The position numbers and the translations under genes are program-made. The notes beneath the pieces are model-generated. The model saw nothing but the letters and a program-made list of their open reading frames with translations. It was not told the DNA's origin and did not search any database. This document shows, piece after piece, positions 1 through 9,026 of a stretch of DNA of 64,000 bases. The first letter of the stretch is position 1, and each line of letters opens with the position of its first letter. Source of the stretch: Roseibium aggregatum (GTDB taxonomy: Bacteria > Pseudomonadota > Alphaproteobacteria > Rhizobiales > Stappiaceae); contig NZ_JAEKJZ010000004.1 in the NCBI RefSeq assembly GCF_017309185.1, positions 372,001 to 436,000 of the forward strand, written 5' to 3'.

Positions 1-1705
1 GGGTTGCCGCGCCGTCGACGGAGCCGTCGTCCGCGAGCACGACGCTATAATCGCTCTCGGCCTTTTGCGGGCTGACAAAGCCGAGACGCACGTCCTGCGC
101 GACGCTTTCCGGATCACGGGTCCTGGGATTGCCGTAGCCGCCACCGCCGGGCGTCTCCAGGCGCAGCTTCTGGCCACGATCGATATGAACGCCAACGATT
201 TTGGAGATCATCGGCGGTTCGTGAAAGCCATCGGCCTGTTCGTACTGGAACCGGTTGGTGGCCGCCGGTCCGCCGCCGACAACGCCGGCCGGAGCGTATT
301 TGCCGCGCTCGCCGAAGAGGAAGACGTCGGCCTCCTGTTCCATCAGCTCGATCTCATAGGTCGCGCCGAGGCCGCCGCGGTTCTCACCCGGTCCGCCGGA
401 ATCGGGCCGGAGCGCCCACTGGGTGAAACGAACCGGATAGGCGGCTTCCAGAATTTCGAGCGGCGGGATGGTCGCGGTGGAAATCGGCGCGTTGCCGTGG
501 TTGAGGCCGTCGCCGCCCGCATGGGCGCCGTGGCCGCCGCCGAAGAAGGAGAACATGACCCAGCGCTGACCGTTGGCCCGGTGACCGGCCAGCGACAGGG
601 CGTTGATCGTGCCATAGGCGCAGGCCATGGCGTCCTTCGGCGCGATCTGGGCAATCGCCTCGAAGACCACGTCGATCAGCCGCAGGATTGTTTCGGTGTA
701 GCCGCCGACCGGCTTGGGGGCCTTGACCGAAAGCAGGGAATCCTCGTCGATCCGGAATTCCACGGGCTCCAGCACACCCGCATTGGCCGGCACGTCGCCA
801 AAGATGTGTTTCAGCGCCACGTAGCAGGCGGCGATCGTCGTCGACCGGGAAATATTGACAGGTCCGGCGCAGGCCGGCGACGAGCGGGTGAAATCGAGGA
901 CCATGCGGTCGTTCTCGATCGTGAGGTCGAGCGCGATCTTCAGCGGTTCGTCGCGGATGCCGTCATTGTCGAGGAAATCCTCGGCCGAGACCGTGCCGGC
1001 AGGCAGGTCTCTTATCTGCGCACGCATCATCTCGGCCGCGCGCGCCTTCAGTTCCACGAGACACGCGCCGACGGTGGCGTCAGTGTATTCGTCAAGCAGC
1101 GCGTTCATGCGCTTCTCGCCGAGCTCGAGCGCGTTGATCTGGCCGTTGAGGTCGCCGTAAAGCGATAGCGGCAGGCGCGAGTTGGCTGACAGGATGTCGA
1201 CCACATCCTGACGGAATTCGCCCCGGTCGTAGAGCTTGACCGGCGGGATCAGCATGCCTTCCTGGAAACACTCGGTCGCGGCCGGATTGTAGTTGCCAGG
1301 TACGTTACCGCCGACATCATGCCAGTGGCCCACGGAGGCGAGGTAGCAGAACACCTTGCCATCCCGGAACACCGGCTTGACCAGCCGGAAATCGGAGAGG
1401 TGCGTGCCGCCGTCATAGGGGTCGTTGAAAATCCAGACATCGCCTTCGTGAACGCCACCCTGACGCGCGGCCTTGTCGATGACGGCCTTTACGGCAAAGG
1501 CCATGACGCCGACGAAGATCGGCAGGCCCGACTTGCCCTGCACCAGCGTTTCGCCTGAAAGGGCGTCGTAGATGCCGTGCGAAGCGTCGTGGGCTTCGGC
1601 GATGATCGGGTTGAAGGCGGAGCGGAAGAGCGTCGCGTCCATTTCGTCGGCGATCTGTTCCAGACGGCCTTTCAAAATGGCGAGCGTGACCGGGTCCAGC
1701 GCCAT
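1..1705 (-). CDS. hyuB: Hydantoinase B/oxoprolinase family subunit (3' end outside window)
   Basis: Beta half of a hydantoinase/5-oxoprolinase-type enzyme. Relatives work with a HyuA partner to open five-membered lactam, hydantoin or imide rings, usually with ATP; some carboxylate ketones. From ATG at 1705, 568 residues are visible and the frame runs off at base 1, near the usual family end. Seen: N-terminus MALDPVTLAILKGRLE, FNDPYDGGTH near residue 95, GGGHGAHAGGDG in the second half and the C-terminal block LETPGGGGYGNPRTRDPE. The ATG shares one base with the stop of the lyase gene (TGATG), so the two are translationally coupled at the end of the liv-leuCD-lyase operon. No hyuA is in the window; it may lie just downstream. 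Family is certain, substrate unknown. Confidence 0.93.
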   Translation of the reverse strand, partial: MALDPVTLAILKGRLEQIADEMDATLFRSAFNPIIAEAHDASHGIYDALSGETLVQGKSGLPIFVGVMAFAVKAVIDKAARQGGVHEGDVWIFNDPYDGGTHLSDFRLVKPVFRDGKVFCYLASVGHWHDVGGNVPGNYNPAATECFQEGMLIPPVKLYDRGEFRQDVVDILSANSRLPLSLYGDLNGQINALELGEKRMNALLDEYTDATVGACLVELKARAAEMMRAQIRDLPAGTVSAEDFLDNDGIRDEPLKIALDLTIENDRMVLDFTRSSPACAGPVNISRSTTIAACYVALKHIFGDVPANAGVLEPVEFRIDEDSLLSVKAPKPVGGYTETILRLIDVVFEAIAQIAPKDAMACAYGTINALSLAGHRANGQRWVMFSFFGGGHGAHAGGDGLNHGNAPISTATIPPLEILEAAYPVRFTQWALRPDSGGPGENRGGLGATYEIELMEQEADVFLFGERGKYAPAGVVGGGPAATNRFQYEQADGFHEPPMISKIVGVHIDRGQKLRLETPGGGGYGNPRTRDPESVAQDVRLGFVSPQKAESDYSVVLADDGSVDGAAT

Positions 1706-2571
1706 CAGTTGGTCTCCTCGTCGTATTTCCTGCCCTCGGTCAGGAGGCCGGGCGTGCCGATCAGGTCGTTCAGACCGGCGAAGTCGAACATGCGGTCGCG
1801 GAAGGACTCGTTCGAACCGTTGGCAATCAGATTGGCGTAATAGTCTCGGGCGGTGGCGGCGGTGGCGCGCACGATGCCGCCCGGAAAGATCACGAAGCGG
1901 AAGCCGAGGTCTTCGAGACCGGAGGCGTTGACGATGGGGGTCTTGCCGCCCTCGACCATATTGGCCATCAGGGGAACGCGACCGGCGAAACGGGCGACGA
2001 TCTCCTTCATCTGCTCCAGCGATTGCGGGGCCTCGATGAAGAGCATGTCGGCCCCGGCCTCGACATAGGCTTCGGCGCGCTCGAGCGCATGCTCGAAGCC
2101 TTCCACGGCAATGGCGTCGGTCCTTCCGATGATAAGCGTCTCCTCGGATGCCCGCGCGTCGCAGGCCGCGCGAATCTTGCCGGCCATTTCCGATTTCGAG
2201 ACCAGCGACTTGCCGTCCAGGTGGCCGCAGCGTTTCGGCAGCGTCTGGTCTTCCAATTGCAGAGCATTGGCGCCCATCCGCTCGAAAACGCGCACGGTGC
2301 GCTGGACGTTGAGGGCGTTGCCGAAGCCATTGTCCGCATCGACGACGATGGGGAGCGAGATCCGGTCCCGCAGCACCGCGACTGTGTCGGCGACCTCGCT
2401 CATGGAGACGAGACCGATGTCAGGACTGCCGAACCGCGTATAGGCGATCGACGCACCGGAGAGATAGACGGTCTCCGCGCCCGCCTGCTCGGCGATGAGG
2501 CCCGAGAGCGCATCGTAGACACCCGGTGCGAGCAGGATGCGATCCTCGCCCAGTCTTTTCTTCAGGCTCAT
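1705..2571 (-). CDS. Isocitrate lyase/PEP mutase superfamily C-C lyase
   Basis: A 288-residue TIM-barrel lyase of the isocitrate lyase/PEP mutase superfamily (2-methylisocitrate lyase, 2,3-dimethylmalate lyase, oxaloacetate decarboxylase). Members split 2-hydroxy-diacids or decarboxylate oxaloacetate with Mg2+. Seen: YLSGASIAYTRFG, the metal-binding DADNGFGNALN near residue 80, LEDQTLPKRCGHLDGK (the KRCGH loop carrying the catalytic Cys) near 110-125, and GRTDAIAVEGFEHALERAEAY. The start overlaps the LeuD-like stop by 4 bp (ATGA). Lying directly behind an aconitase-type hydratase suggests the two act in sequence: hydration of an unsaturated diacid, then cleavage. The exact substrate cannot be read from sequence. 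Confidence 0.9.
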   Translation of the reverse strand: MSLKKRLGEDRILLAPGVYDALSGLIAEQAGAETVYLSGASIAYTRFGSPDIGLVSMSEVADTVAVLRDRISLPIVVDADNGFGNALNVQRTVRVFERMGANALQLEDQTLPKRCGHLDGKSLVSKSEMAGKIRAACDARASEETLIIGRTDAIAVEGFEHALERAEAYVEAGADMLFIEAPQSLEQMKEIVARFAGRVPLMANMVEGGKTPIVNASGLEDLGFRFVIFPGGIVRATAATARDYYANLIANGSNESFRDRMFDFAGLNDLIGTPGLLTEGRKYDEETN

Positions 2572-3074
2572 TGGCCTGTCTCCCTTTTCCGCTCTTCAGC
2601 GAAGCGTTTTTTCAGATGGGGAACCAGCCCGCCGTCGGCGAGCATCCGCTTCAGATTGTCCGGCAGGGGTTCCAGCTTTATGGTTCGGTCCTTGGTGGCA
2701 AGTCTGAGTTCGCCAGCATCCAGATCGAGGTCTACGGTGTCGCCGTCTTCGACCTGGCCGAGATCGTTCGCGATCAGCACCGGCAGGCCGAGATTGATGG
2801 CGTTGCGATAGAAAATCCCGGCGAAGGAGCGCGCGATCACCGCCGCGACGCCGAGATGTTTCAAAGCCTCGGCCGCCTGCTCGCGCGACGAGCCCACGCC
2901 GAAATTTGTTCCAGCGACGACCACGTCGCCCGGCTTGACGGTGCTCGCGAAGTCCGGTCGCGCGGCTTCCAGGCAATGGGCTGCCAGCATGTCGATGCCG
3001 CCCTTCATGTATTGCCCCGGCGCAAGCTGGTCGGTATCGATGTCGTTGCCGAAGAGAAAAACGCGCCCGCTCAT
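2568..3074 (-). CDS. 3-isopropylmalate dehydratase small subunit family (LeuD-like)
   Basis: Small swivelling subunit of an aconitase-family hydro-lyase, 168 residues. ATG at 3074 is chosen because it overlaps the LeuC-like stop by 4 bp and gives the typical start MSGRVFLFGNDIDTDQLAPG. A longer upstream frame only reads antisense-like arginine-rich sequence. Seen: GNDIDTDQLAPGQYM, the substrate loop GTNFGVGSSREQAAEAL near residue 60, and ARSFAGIFYRNAINLGLP near 90. It partners the adjacent large subunit. The size and the GSSREQA loop fit the short archaeal/bacterial LeuD-HacB group. In this transporter-hydantoinase operon a catabolic hydratase (maleate-, citraconate- or dimethylmaleate-type) is likelier than leucine biosynthesis; that is inference. 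Confidence 0.92.
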   Translation of the reverse strand: MSGRVFLFGNDIDTDQLAPGQYMKGGIDMLAAHCLEAARPDFASTVKPGDVVVAGTNFGVGSSREQAAEALKHLGVAAVIARSFAGIFYRNAINLGLPVLIANDLGQVEDGDTVDLDLDAGELRLATKDRTIKLEPLPDNLKRMLADGGLVPHLKKRFAEERKRETGQ

Positions 3075-4354
3075 GATGCTTCTCCTGCATCGGAAAGAAA
3101 GTCGCGCGGGTCGGCGATCTTTCCGGCAACGGCGGAAGCGGCCACTGTCAGCGGCGATCCGAGCCATACCTTCGAGGAGGCCGCGCCCATGCGGCCCTTG
3201 AAGTTGCGGGCGGTCGAGGAAATGCAGGTGACGTCCTCGCCGAGCCTGTTGGTGCCATAGCCGGCGCAGATGCCACAGGCGTTTGGCAGGATCTTCGCGC
3301 CGGCGTCCTCGAACACCTTCATGATGCCTTCTGCTTCTGCCCGATCCTGATCTTGTCGGGAGGAGGGGGCAACCTGTAGGTCGACGCCGGATGCGACCTT
3401 CCGGCCACGCAGGATTGCGGCGGCGCGCCTGAGGTCCTCGTATTTCGCACCGGTGCAGGCGCCGATATAGGCGACGTCGACCGGGGTTTCCGGCGCGTCC
3501 TCGACCGGGCCGGAATTCGCCGGGGAATGCGGAGCCGCCACCTGGGGCGACAGCGTTGCCGCGTCGAAGACGTGATGCGCCAGAAGCTCGGCTCCGGAGT
3601 CGGTATGGAGGTCCGACCAGTCGGCGGCGTTCTGGCCTGTGTCGCGCAAGAAAGCCGCAGTCGTCGCGTCCGGTGCGATCAGACCTGCCTGCGCGCCGAG
3701 TTCGGCGGCCATGTTGGACAGTGTCATGCGCTCCTGCATGGAGAGTGCTGCGATCGCCTTACCGGTGTATTCCACCGCCTGGTAGCGACCGCCGTCCATG
3801 CCGAGCTTGCCGCAGAGGGCCAGCATGATGTCCTTTGCCGTGACGCCGTCCGCAAGCCTGTTTTGCCACTCGATCAGGATGGTGCCCGGCACCTTGATCC
3901 AGATTTCGCCGGTGGCGAGCACGCCGGCCATCTCGGTGGCGCCGATGCCGAACATGTAGGCGCCGAAAGCCCCGCCGGTCGGCGAATGGCTGTCGCCGCC
4001 AACCACGAACATGCCCGGCTTCAGATGCCCGCGTTCCGGCAGAACCACATGGCAGATGCCTTCGCCGTCGTGGAAGGCGACCTTTCTGTTTTTCGCCCAC
4101 TGACGCGTGAGTTCGAGAATACGCGCGCCCTCGTCGGTATCGCCTGGAACGAAATGGTCGGAGATCAGCACGACCTTCTCGCGGTCCCAGAGGCCGACGC
4201 CGAGGTCGTTGAGGATCGGTTCCACCCGGCGCGGCCCGCCGCTGTCGTGGATCATGGCAAGGTCGACCTTCGCGGTCACGACCTCGCCCGGGGTGACGCT
4301 CTTGCGTCCTGCCGCGCGGGCGATGATCTTCCGGGCAAGCGTCGAAGCCATCAT
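3071..4354 (-). CDS. 3-isopropylmalate dehydratase/homoaconitase large subunit family (LeuC-like)
   Basis: Large [4Fe-4S] subunit of an aconitase-family hydro-lyase, 427 residues. Cluster cysteines are visible in GACTGAKYEDL (around residue 300) and in NACGICAGYG (around residue 360). Other family blocks are GGDSHSPTGGAFGAYMFGIGATEMA near 120-145 (listed here only as the motif around the DSH residues) and ATGEIWIKVPGT. The length fits the short LeuC2/HacA type. Two in-frame ATGs occur (4354 and 4351). The first is preferred because it overlaps the livF stop in the usual 4-bp ATGA. It is co-transcribed with the LeuD-like subunit. Reaction type is secure; whether the substrate is isopropylmalate or a catabolic alkyl-maleate is not. 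Confidence 0.92.
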   Translation of the reverse strand: MMASTLARKIIARAAGRKSVTPGEVVTAKVDLAMIHDSGGPRRVEPILNDLGVGLWDREKVVLISDHFVPGDTDEGARILELTRQWAKNRKVAFHDGEGICHVVLPERGHLKPGMFVVGGDSHSPTGGAFGAYMFGIGATEMAGVLATGEIWIKVPGTILIEWQNRLADGVTAKDIMLALCGKLGMDGGRYQAVEYTGKAIAALSMQERMTLSNMAAELGAQAGLIAPDATTAAFLRDTGQNAADWSDLHTDSGAELLAHHVFDAATLSPQVAAPHSPANSGPVEDAPETPVDVAYIGACTGAKYEDLRRAAAILRGRKVASGVDLQVAPSSRQDQDRAEAEGIMKVFEDAGAKILPNACGICAGYGTNRLGEDVTCISSTARNFKGRMGAASSKVWLGSPLTVAASAVAGKIADPRDFLSDAGEAS

Positions 4355-5055
4355 GCCAGCCCCAGGTAGGAGCGCTGCAGCTCAGGATCGTCCATCAGCT
4401 CCGAAGCCTTGCCGGACAGGCGGATCTCGCCGTTTTCCATGACGAAGGCACGGGTCGCGATTTCCATCGACTGGAGGACGTTCTGTTCCACCAGGAGGAT
4501 GGTCAGGCCGTCCGAATTCAGGCGCTTGATCAGGTCGAACATTTCCTCCACGAGGAGCGGGGAAAGACCGATGGAGGGTTCATCGAGGATCAGAAGCTCG
4601 GGCTCGGCCATCATGCCCCGGCCGATGGCGAGCATCTGCTGTTCGCCGCCGGACAGCGTGCCGGCCTTCTGGGCAAAGCGTTCCCTCAGCCGGGGAAACA
4701 CCTCGACGACGTGCTCGAGGTTGCGCGCGCGATTGGCGCGGCCACGCCGGTAGGAGCCGAGTTCCAGGTTTTCCCGGACACTCAGGTTCGGAAAGACATG
4801 GCGGCCTTCCGGGACATGGATCAGTCCCCGGTCAACGATCGCCTGTTCTCCAAGCCCCTGTATTGCCTCGTCCTTGAAGCGAATGGTGCCCGACCAGGGT
4901 TTGACGAGGCCCGACAGCACGGCGGAGAAGGTCGTCTTGCCGACGCCGTTGGAGCCGAGCAGGGCGACGATTTCGCCGGCCGCGATATCCAGATCGATGC
5001 CGCGCAGGACCTCGACCGCGCCGTAGCCGCTGCGGATCTGGCTGACCTCAAGCAT
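4351..5055 (-). CDS. livF: Branched-chain amino acid-type ABC transporter ATPase LivF
   Basis: 234-residue cytoplasmic ATPase of a Liv-type (HAAT family) importer. Walker A GSNGVGKTT lies near residue 37, the signature LSGGEQQMLAIGR near 135 and Walker B ELLILDEPSIGLSP near 155, followed by LLVEQN with the switch region. ATG at 5055 is chosen because MLEVSQIRSGYG is the canonical LivF start and it overlaps livG by 8 bp; the extra upstream residues of the open frame look like non-coding translation. It acts with LivG on LivH/LivM. Liv systems carry many substrates beyond leucine (amides, aromatic acids, urea), so the operon's other genes give the better hint to the ligand. Confidence 0.95.
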   Translation of the reverse strand: MLEVSQIRSGYGAVEVLRGIDLDIAAGEIVALLGSNGVGKTTFSAVLSGLVKPWSGTIRFKDEAIQGLGEQAIVDRGLIHVPEGRHVFPNLSVRENLELGSYRRGRANRARNLEHVVEVFPRLRERFAQKAGTLSGGEQQMLAIGRGMMAEPELLILDEPSIGLSPLLVEEMFDLIKRLNSDGLTILLVEQNVLQSMEIATRAFVMENGEIRLSGKASELMDDPELQRSYLGLA

Positions 5056-5794
5056 GGTGGGCCTCCCGCTTCGCGATACGCTCCGCCATGCCCTTGCCGA
5101 GATAGGCTTCGACGACCAGCGGATGACCGACCACATCGGCGGGCGTGCCTTCGGCGATCAGGGCGCCCTGGTTCAATACCCAGGTGTGTTCGGACAGGCT
5201 CATGACGGCCTGCATGACGTGTTCGATCAGGAGGATCGTCACGCCTTCCTCGCGCACGGCACGAATGACCGGGATGACATCGCGAATTTCCGACGGGTTC
5301 AGACCGGCGAGAACCTCATCGAACAGGATGAGCTTCGGATCGGTGGCAAGCGCGCGGGCGACTTCCAGCCGCTTGCGGCCGGCCACCGTCAACGAGGCGG
5401 CGTCCATGTCGAGCCGGTCGCCAAGACCGACCTTGCCGGCCACGTCTTCCGCTTTTTCGAGCGCGTCCGCGCGGGACTGCACGTGCAGATGCGCGCCGAC
5501 GGCGATGTTCTCCCTGACCGTCTGGCCGGCGAAAGGCTGGACGATCTGGAAGGTGCGGACCATGCCGCGCTGGGCGATCTTCTCCGGCGGCAGGCCGGTG
5601 ATGTCCTCACCCAGGAAATGCACGCTGCCGGCATCCGGCTTGTGAAAACCCGTGATGAGGGCGAAGAGGGTTGTCTTGCCGGCGCCGTTCGGGCCGATCA
5701 GGGAGGTGATCCTGCCTTCCGGCACGCTCAGGCTTACATTGTTGGAGGCCTTGACGCCGCCGAAGGATTTGACGAGACCGCGGACCTCAAGCAT
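5048..5794 (-). CDS. livG: Branched-chain amino acid-type ABC transporter ATPase LivG
   Basis: 248-residue ATPase, the larger of the two Liv ATPases. Walker A GPNGAGKTT near residue 35, the LivG hallmark QRGMVRTFQIVQPF near 75-90, signature-like LTVAGRKRLEVARAL near 140 (the LSGGQ is degenerate, as often in LivG), and Walker B LILFDEVLAGLNPSE near 160. The start MLEVRGLVKSFGGVKA at 5794 overlaps the livM stop by 8 bp; the open frame extends further upstream but without family similarity. Cytoplasmic partner of LivF for the LivHM channel. Confidence 0.95.
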   Translation of the reverse strand: MLEVRGLVKSFGGVKASNNVSLSVPEGRITSLIGPNGAGKTTLFALITGFHKPDAGSVHFLGEDITGLPPEKIAQRGMVRTFQIVQPFAGQTVRENIAVGAHLHVQSRADALEKAEDVAGKVGLGDRLDMDAASLTVAGRKRLEVARALATDPKLILFDEVLAGLNPSEIRDVIPVIRAVREEGVTILLIEHVMQAVMSLSEHTWVLNQGALIAEGTPADVVGHPLVVEAYLGKGMAERIAKREAHHA

Positions 5795-6770
5795 GACCGC
5801 CCTCCGTGGCTTGCGCCTTTGCGGGAGCGGGCTTCGGCCACAGGCGCCGGACAAGTCCGGCGAGGCCGCGCGGCATGAACAGCACCATGATAACGAGGAC
5901 GATACCGTAGATCACCAGGCTGATGCCCGGAAGGTCACCGATCAGTTCACGGGTCGCCTCGGAAATGAGGTGCAGACCGATGGCACCGAGCAGAGGGCCG
6001 AACAGGGTGCCAAGCCCGCCGACGATCGGTACCAGAAGGCTCTCGATCGAAATCGCCGGACCATAGGCGATATAGGGGTCCAGATAGAGAAAATACTGGG
6101 CATAGAAGACACCGGCCAAACCGGAGAACAATCCGGAGAGCATGATGGCGCCCATCTTCACCTTGAAAGCCTCGACGCCGAGCGCTCTCGCGGCATCCTC
6201 ATTGTCACGCACCGCCATGAGCTGAGCCCCGAACCGGGATTTGCCGATCCACCAGACGGTCGCGAAGGCGGCGAGCGTCATCACCCAGATTACCCAGAAA
6301 AAGCCCTGCTTCGAGGCGAACTGGAAGTTCGCCGCGCTCTGGTCGAGCGGAATCAGGATGCCGACGCCGGCACCGGTGAAGGGCACGGAGTTGGACAGGA
6401 TGCGGAGCACTTCGGCGAAGGCCAGGGTCACGAGCGCGAAATAGGAGCCGCGCAGCCCGTACCGGAAGGTCGCGAAACCGATGAAGGCGGCGACCAGCAT
6501 GGCCATGACACCGCCGGCAACGAGCCCCAGCCAGGGATTGATGCCGAGCTGCACCTGAAGAACCGCGACCGTGTAGGCGCCGGTGCCGAAATAGGCGGCA
6601 TGACCGAAGGAGAACTGGCCGCCGTACCCGCCGAGGATATTCCAGGCCTGGCCGAGCAGGGCGGCATAAAGAACCATGATCACCAGGTTGAGCGTGAACT
6701 CCGAGGAAATCACGAAGGGAGCGAGGCCGATGACGGCGAAGACGAGGCCGAGGAGAACGAGCTGTTTCAT
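5787..6770 (-). CDS. livM: Branched-chain amino acid-type ABC transporter permease LivM
   Basis: 327-residue inner-membrane permease, about eight to nine hydrophobic segments. Seen: LLGQAWNILGGYGGQFSFGH near residue 40-58, typical of LivM, and the coupling stretch AVRDNEDAARALGVEAFKVK near 190, followed by the conserved GLFSGLAGVFYA. The C-terminus LVRRLWPKPAPAK is a short charged cytoplasmic tail. It starts 3 bp after the livH stop and pairs with LivH to form the channel. Confidence 0.95.
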   Translation of the reverse strand: MKQLVLLGLVFAVIGLAPFVISSEFTLNLVIMVLYAALLGQAWNILGGYGGQFSFGHAAYFGTGAYTVAVLQVQLGINPWLGLVAGGVMAMLVAAFIGFATFRYGLRGSYFALVTLAFAEVLRILSNSVPFTGAGVGILIPLDQSAANFQFASKQGFFWVIWVMTLAAFATVWWIGKSRFGAQLMAVRDNEDAARALGVEAFKVKMGAIMLSGLFSGLAGVFYAQYFLYLDPYIAYGPAISIESLLVPIVGGLGTLFGPLLGAIGLHLISEATRELIGDLPGISLVIYGIVLVIMVLFMPRGLAGLVRRLWPKPAPAKAQATEGGHA

Positions 6771-6773
6771 GGC

Positions 6774-7646
6774 CTACACCTTGTGTCCCAGGAGGCCGGT
6801 CGGCCGGAAGATCAGCACGAGGATGAAGATCAGGAAGATGCCGATCTGGCCGAGGCTCTCGCCCAGGAAGAGCCCGCCGAGCGCCTCCACGACACCGATG
6901 ATGAGACCGCCGATCAGCGCGCCGACGAAGGAGCCCATGCCGCCGAGAACAACGATGGTGAAGGCGATCAGGACGAAGCCGTGACCCACCTGAGGATTGA
7001 CGTAGTAGCTCGGCAGCAGCAGGCAGGCGGCGACGCCGAGGCAGCCGATGCCGAGACCGAAGCTCATGGCGAAGACATGTTCGGTATTGATGCCGACCAG
7101 CTTCGCGCCCTTGCGCTCCTTGGCGAGCGCCCGGATCGCCTTGCCGAGATCGGTGCGGGCCATCAGCAGCCAGAGCAGGGTCGCCGTTATCAGCGCGCCG
7201 GCGAAGGCAATCACCTTGGGCAGGGGCAGGAAGGCGCCGAGGATCTCGACGACCTCGAAGGAATAGGGCGTGTCAATTGCCCGGGTGTCGGACTTGAAGA
7301 CGAACAGGGACAGGTTCTCGATGACAATGGAGAGGCCAAGGGTGACCAGAAGAATGTTCTCGTCCCTCCCGTGGCTCGCCTTGCCGATGATGCCGCGCTG
7401 GAGCGCGTAGCCGAGGGCGAACATCAGGGGCGGAACGATCAGAAGGGCCACGTAGGGATCGATGCCGAGCGTGGCATTGAGGAAGTAGACGGCATAGAGA
7501 CCAACCATCAGCAAGGCGCCATGGGCGAAATTGATGATGTGAAGGACGCCGTAGATGAGCGTCAGACCGAGCGCGACCAGGGCATAGAGCGCCCCGGTGG
7601 TCAATCCGTTCAGCACGGATGGAATGATAATGGCGAGGTCAGGCAT
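6774..7646 (-). CDS. livH: Branched-chain amino acid-type ABC transporter permease LivH
   Basis: 290-residue inner-membrane permease with about eight transmembrane segments. Family blocks: NGLTTGALYALVALGLTLIY near residue 10-30, VLHIINFAHGALLMVG at 35-50, and AFTIVVLGGMGSFVGALIGG near 230, the usual LivH C-terminal signature. It follows livK after an 88-bp spacer that can fold into a hairpin, so relative amounts of binding protein and permease may be set there. Confidence 0.95.
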   Translation of the reverse strand: MPDLAIIIPSVLNGLTTGALYALVALGLTLIYGVLHIINFAHGALLMVGLYAVYFLNATLGIDPYVALLIVPPLMFALGYALQRGIIGKASHGRDENILLVTLGLSIVIENLSLFVFKSDTRAIDTPYSFEVVEILGAFLPLPKVIAFAGALITATLLWLLMARTDLGKAIRALAKERKGAKLVGINTEHVFAMSFGLGIGCLGVAACLLLPSYYVNPQVGHGFVLIAFTIVVLGGMGSFVGALIGGLIIGVVEALGGLFLGESLGQIGIFLIFILVLIFRPTGLLGHKV

Positions 7647-7673
7647 GGCCGTTCGACTTCAGAAGGAAAAGGG

Positions 7674-7701
7674 GGCGCCGGGCGGTGATGCGTCCGGCGC
7701 C
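7674..7701 (-). terminator. Hairpin between livK and livH
   Basis: Perfect 8-bp inverted repeat GGCGCCGG / CCGGCGCC with a 12-base loop, in the spacer after the livK stop (7735) and before the livH start (7646). No U-run follows it on the minus strand. It could protect the livK message or partly terminate, giving excess binding protein. Inferred from symmetry only. Confidence 0.45.
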
Positions 7702-7734
7702 AGGACGATGGGGTTCAACGTGCTTTTTCTTTTT

Positions 7735-8967
7735 TTATTTCATCGGAAACACGGTCTCGGCCGAGGCGAATTCTTCCGGGAAGATCACCTCGATATCGCC
7801 CTTGAGCACCTGGGTGTTGACCGGCTGAGCGCCTTCGTTCTGGCCGTTGACCATTTTGGTCGGACCGTAGGGCATGAAGGACATGTCCATGGTCGAGGAC
7901 GCCAGTGCCGCGTTGACCGCTTCCTTGTCGGTTGTTCCGGCGCGTTCGAACGCATCGGCCAGACCGAGGACGGCGTTATAGGCCAGGAACACTTCGTAGG
8001 TGTAGATGAGGCCTTTGTCTTCCGCCGCCTTCTTGCGTTGCAGAGCGACGTCCGACTTGGGATTGAACCAGTGGTTACAATCCATGATGTATTCGGCCGC
8101 TTCCGGGAATTCCTTGACGAACTTGTAGTTCGATGCCGCGCCGCCGAGCACGGAATAGATGCCCATGGCTTCGACGCGCTGCTGGCGCATGGTGCGGGCA
8201 AGCAGCACATATTCGTTGTAGTAGTTGGCCGGGATGATCAGGTCGGGCTTCTTCGACTTGATCTGCAGGACGATGTTGGTGAAGTCGCGCGTCGGGTTGG
8301 CGTGCTTGATCACCTCGACGACCTCGATGCCCTTTTCGGGGAGCTTTTCGGACAGGAGGTTGGCCGTGCCCGTGCCGAAGAGCGATTCCTCGTGGATGAT
8401 CATCGCGGTCTTGGCGGGTGAGCCGGCCGCCTTGTTGATCGTGTCGAGGTTGTCGACCGCGAACGCGGCGATCTTGCCGTAGCCGGGGCCGAAACGGAAG
8501 GTGTTGGAAAGCCCGCGGTTGACGATGCTGTCGGAGACGCCGACATCGACAATGTGAGGCGTATTGGTCTTTGCCGCTTCCTGTGAGGTGGCGAGCGAAA
8601 TCGCCGAGGAATAGCCGGCAACGAAGCCGTCGACACCGGCTTCCGCCATCTTGGCGACTTCCGCCGCGCCGATGTCGGGCTTGCCCTGGCTGTCGGCCAG
8701 AACCGCCTCGAGTTTCGCGCCGCCAAGCGACTTGATGCCGCCGGCCGCGTTGATGTCGGCGATCGCCATCAGCGCGCCTTCGCGGCACTGCGTTCCGGAG
8801 AAGGCGATGAAACCGGAGACCGGGTGGATCAACCCGACCTTGACGGCGGCCGGCTGCGCCCGCAGCACGGCCGGAAAGCCGGTCACGCCGAGCCCGAGGG
8901 CGGCTGCTCCGGTGGTTTTCAGAAAATCGCGGCGCTGAATTCCATGTGACTGTTTCTTTTCGGTCAT
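7735..8967 (-). CDS. livK: Branched-chain amino acid-type ABC transporter substrate-binding protein LivK
   Basis: 410-residue periplasmic binding protein. A Tat-type signal is visible at the N-terminus: QRRDFLKTTGAAALGLG followed by an Ala-rich stretch and a likely cleavage at LRAQP. The mature part starts VKVGLIHPVSGFIAFSG, characteristic of type I (Leu/Ile/Val, amide, aromatic acid) binding folds, with GGIKSLGGAKLEAVLADSQG near 85. ATG at 8967 is preceded by AGGGGAGG, an excellent ribosome site; the frame is open further upstream but overlaps gntR. It follows gntR by 59 bp on the same strand, so it is probably the second gene of the operon. Confidence 0.94.
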   Translation of the reverse strand: MTEKKQSHGIQRRDFLKTTGAAALGLGVTGFPAVLRAQPAAVKVGLIHPVSGFIAFSGTQCREGALMAIADINAAGGIKSLGGAKLEAVLADSQGKPDIGAAEVAKMAEAGVDGFVAGYSSAISLATSQEAAKTNTPHIVDVGVSDSIVNRGLSNTFRFGPGYGKIAAFAVDNLDTINKAAGSPAKTAMIIHEESLFGTGTANLLSEKLPEKGIEVVEVIKHANPTRDFTNIVLQIKSKKPDLIIPANYYNEYVLLARTMRQQRVEAMGIYSVLGGAASNYKFVKEFPEAAEYIMDCNHWFNPKSDVALQRKKAAEDKGLIYTYEVFLAYNAVLGLADAFERAGTTDKEAVNAALASSTMDMSFMPYGPTKMVNGQNEGAQPVNTQVLKGDIEVIFPEEFASAETVFPMK

Positions 8968-9026
8968 GAAGACCTCCCCTGCTGGACCTTTTTCGGTCGT
9001 GTGTTCCCGGGTTCCCGTCTGGTTTG

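Noticed and set aside
2568-4354. LeuC/LeuD as the leucine biosynthesis enzyme
   Set aside because: Possible by family, but the tight coupling to a C-C lyase, hydantoinase and importer makes a catabolic hydratase the better reading; not ruled out.
5652-7688. A 678-codon open frame on the plus strand
   Set aside because: Antisense to livM and livH, strongly Glu/Asp/Gln-biased translation; a high-GC artefact.
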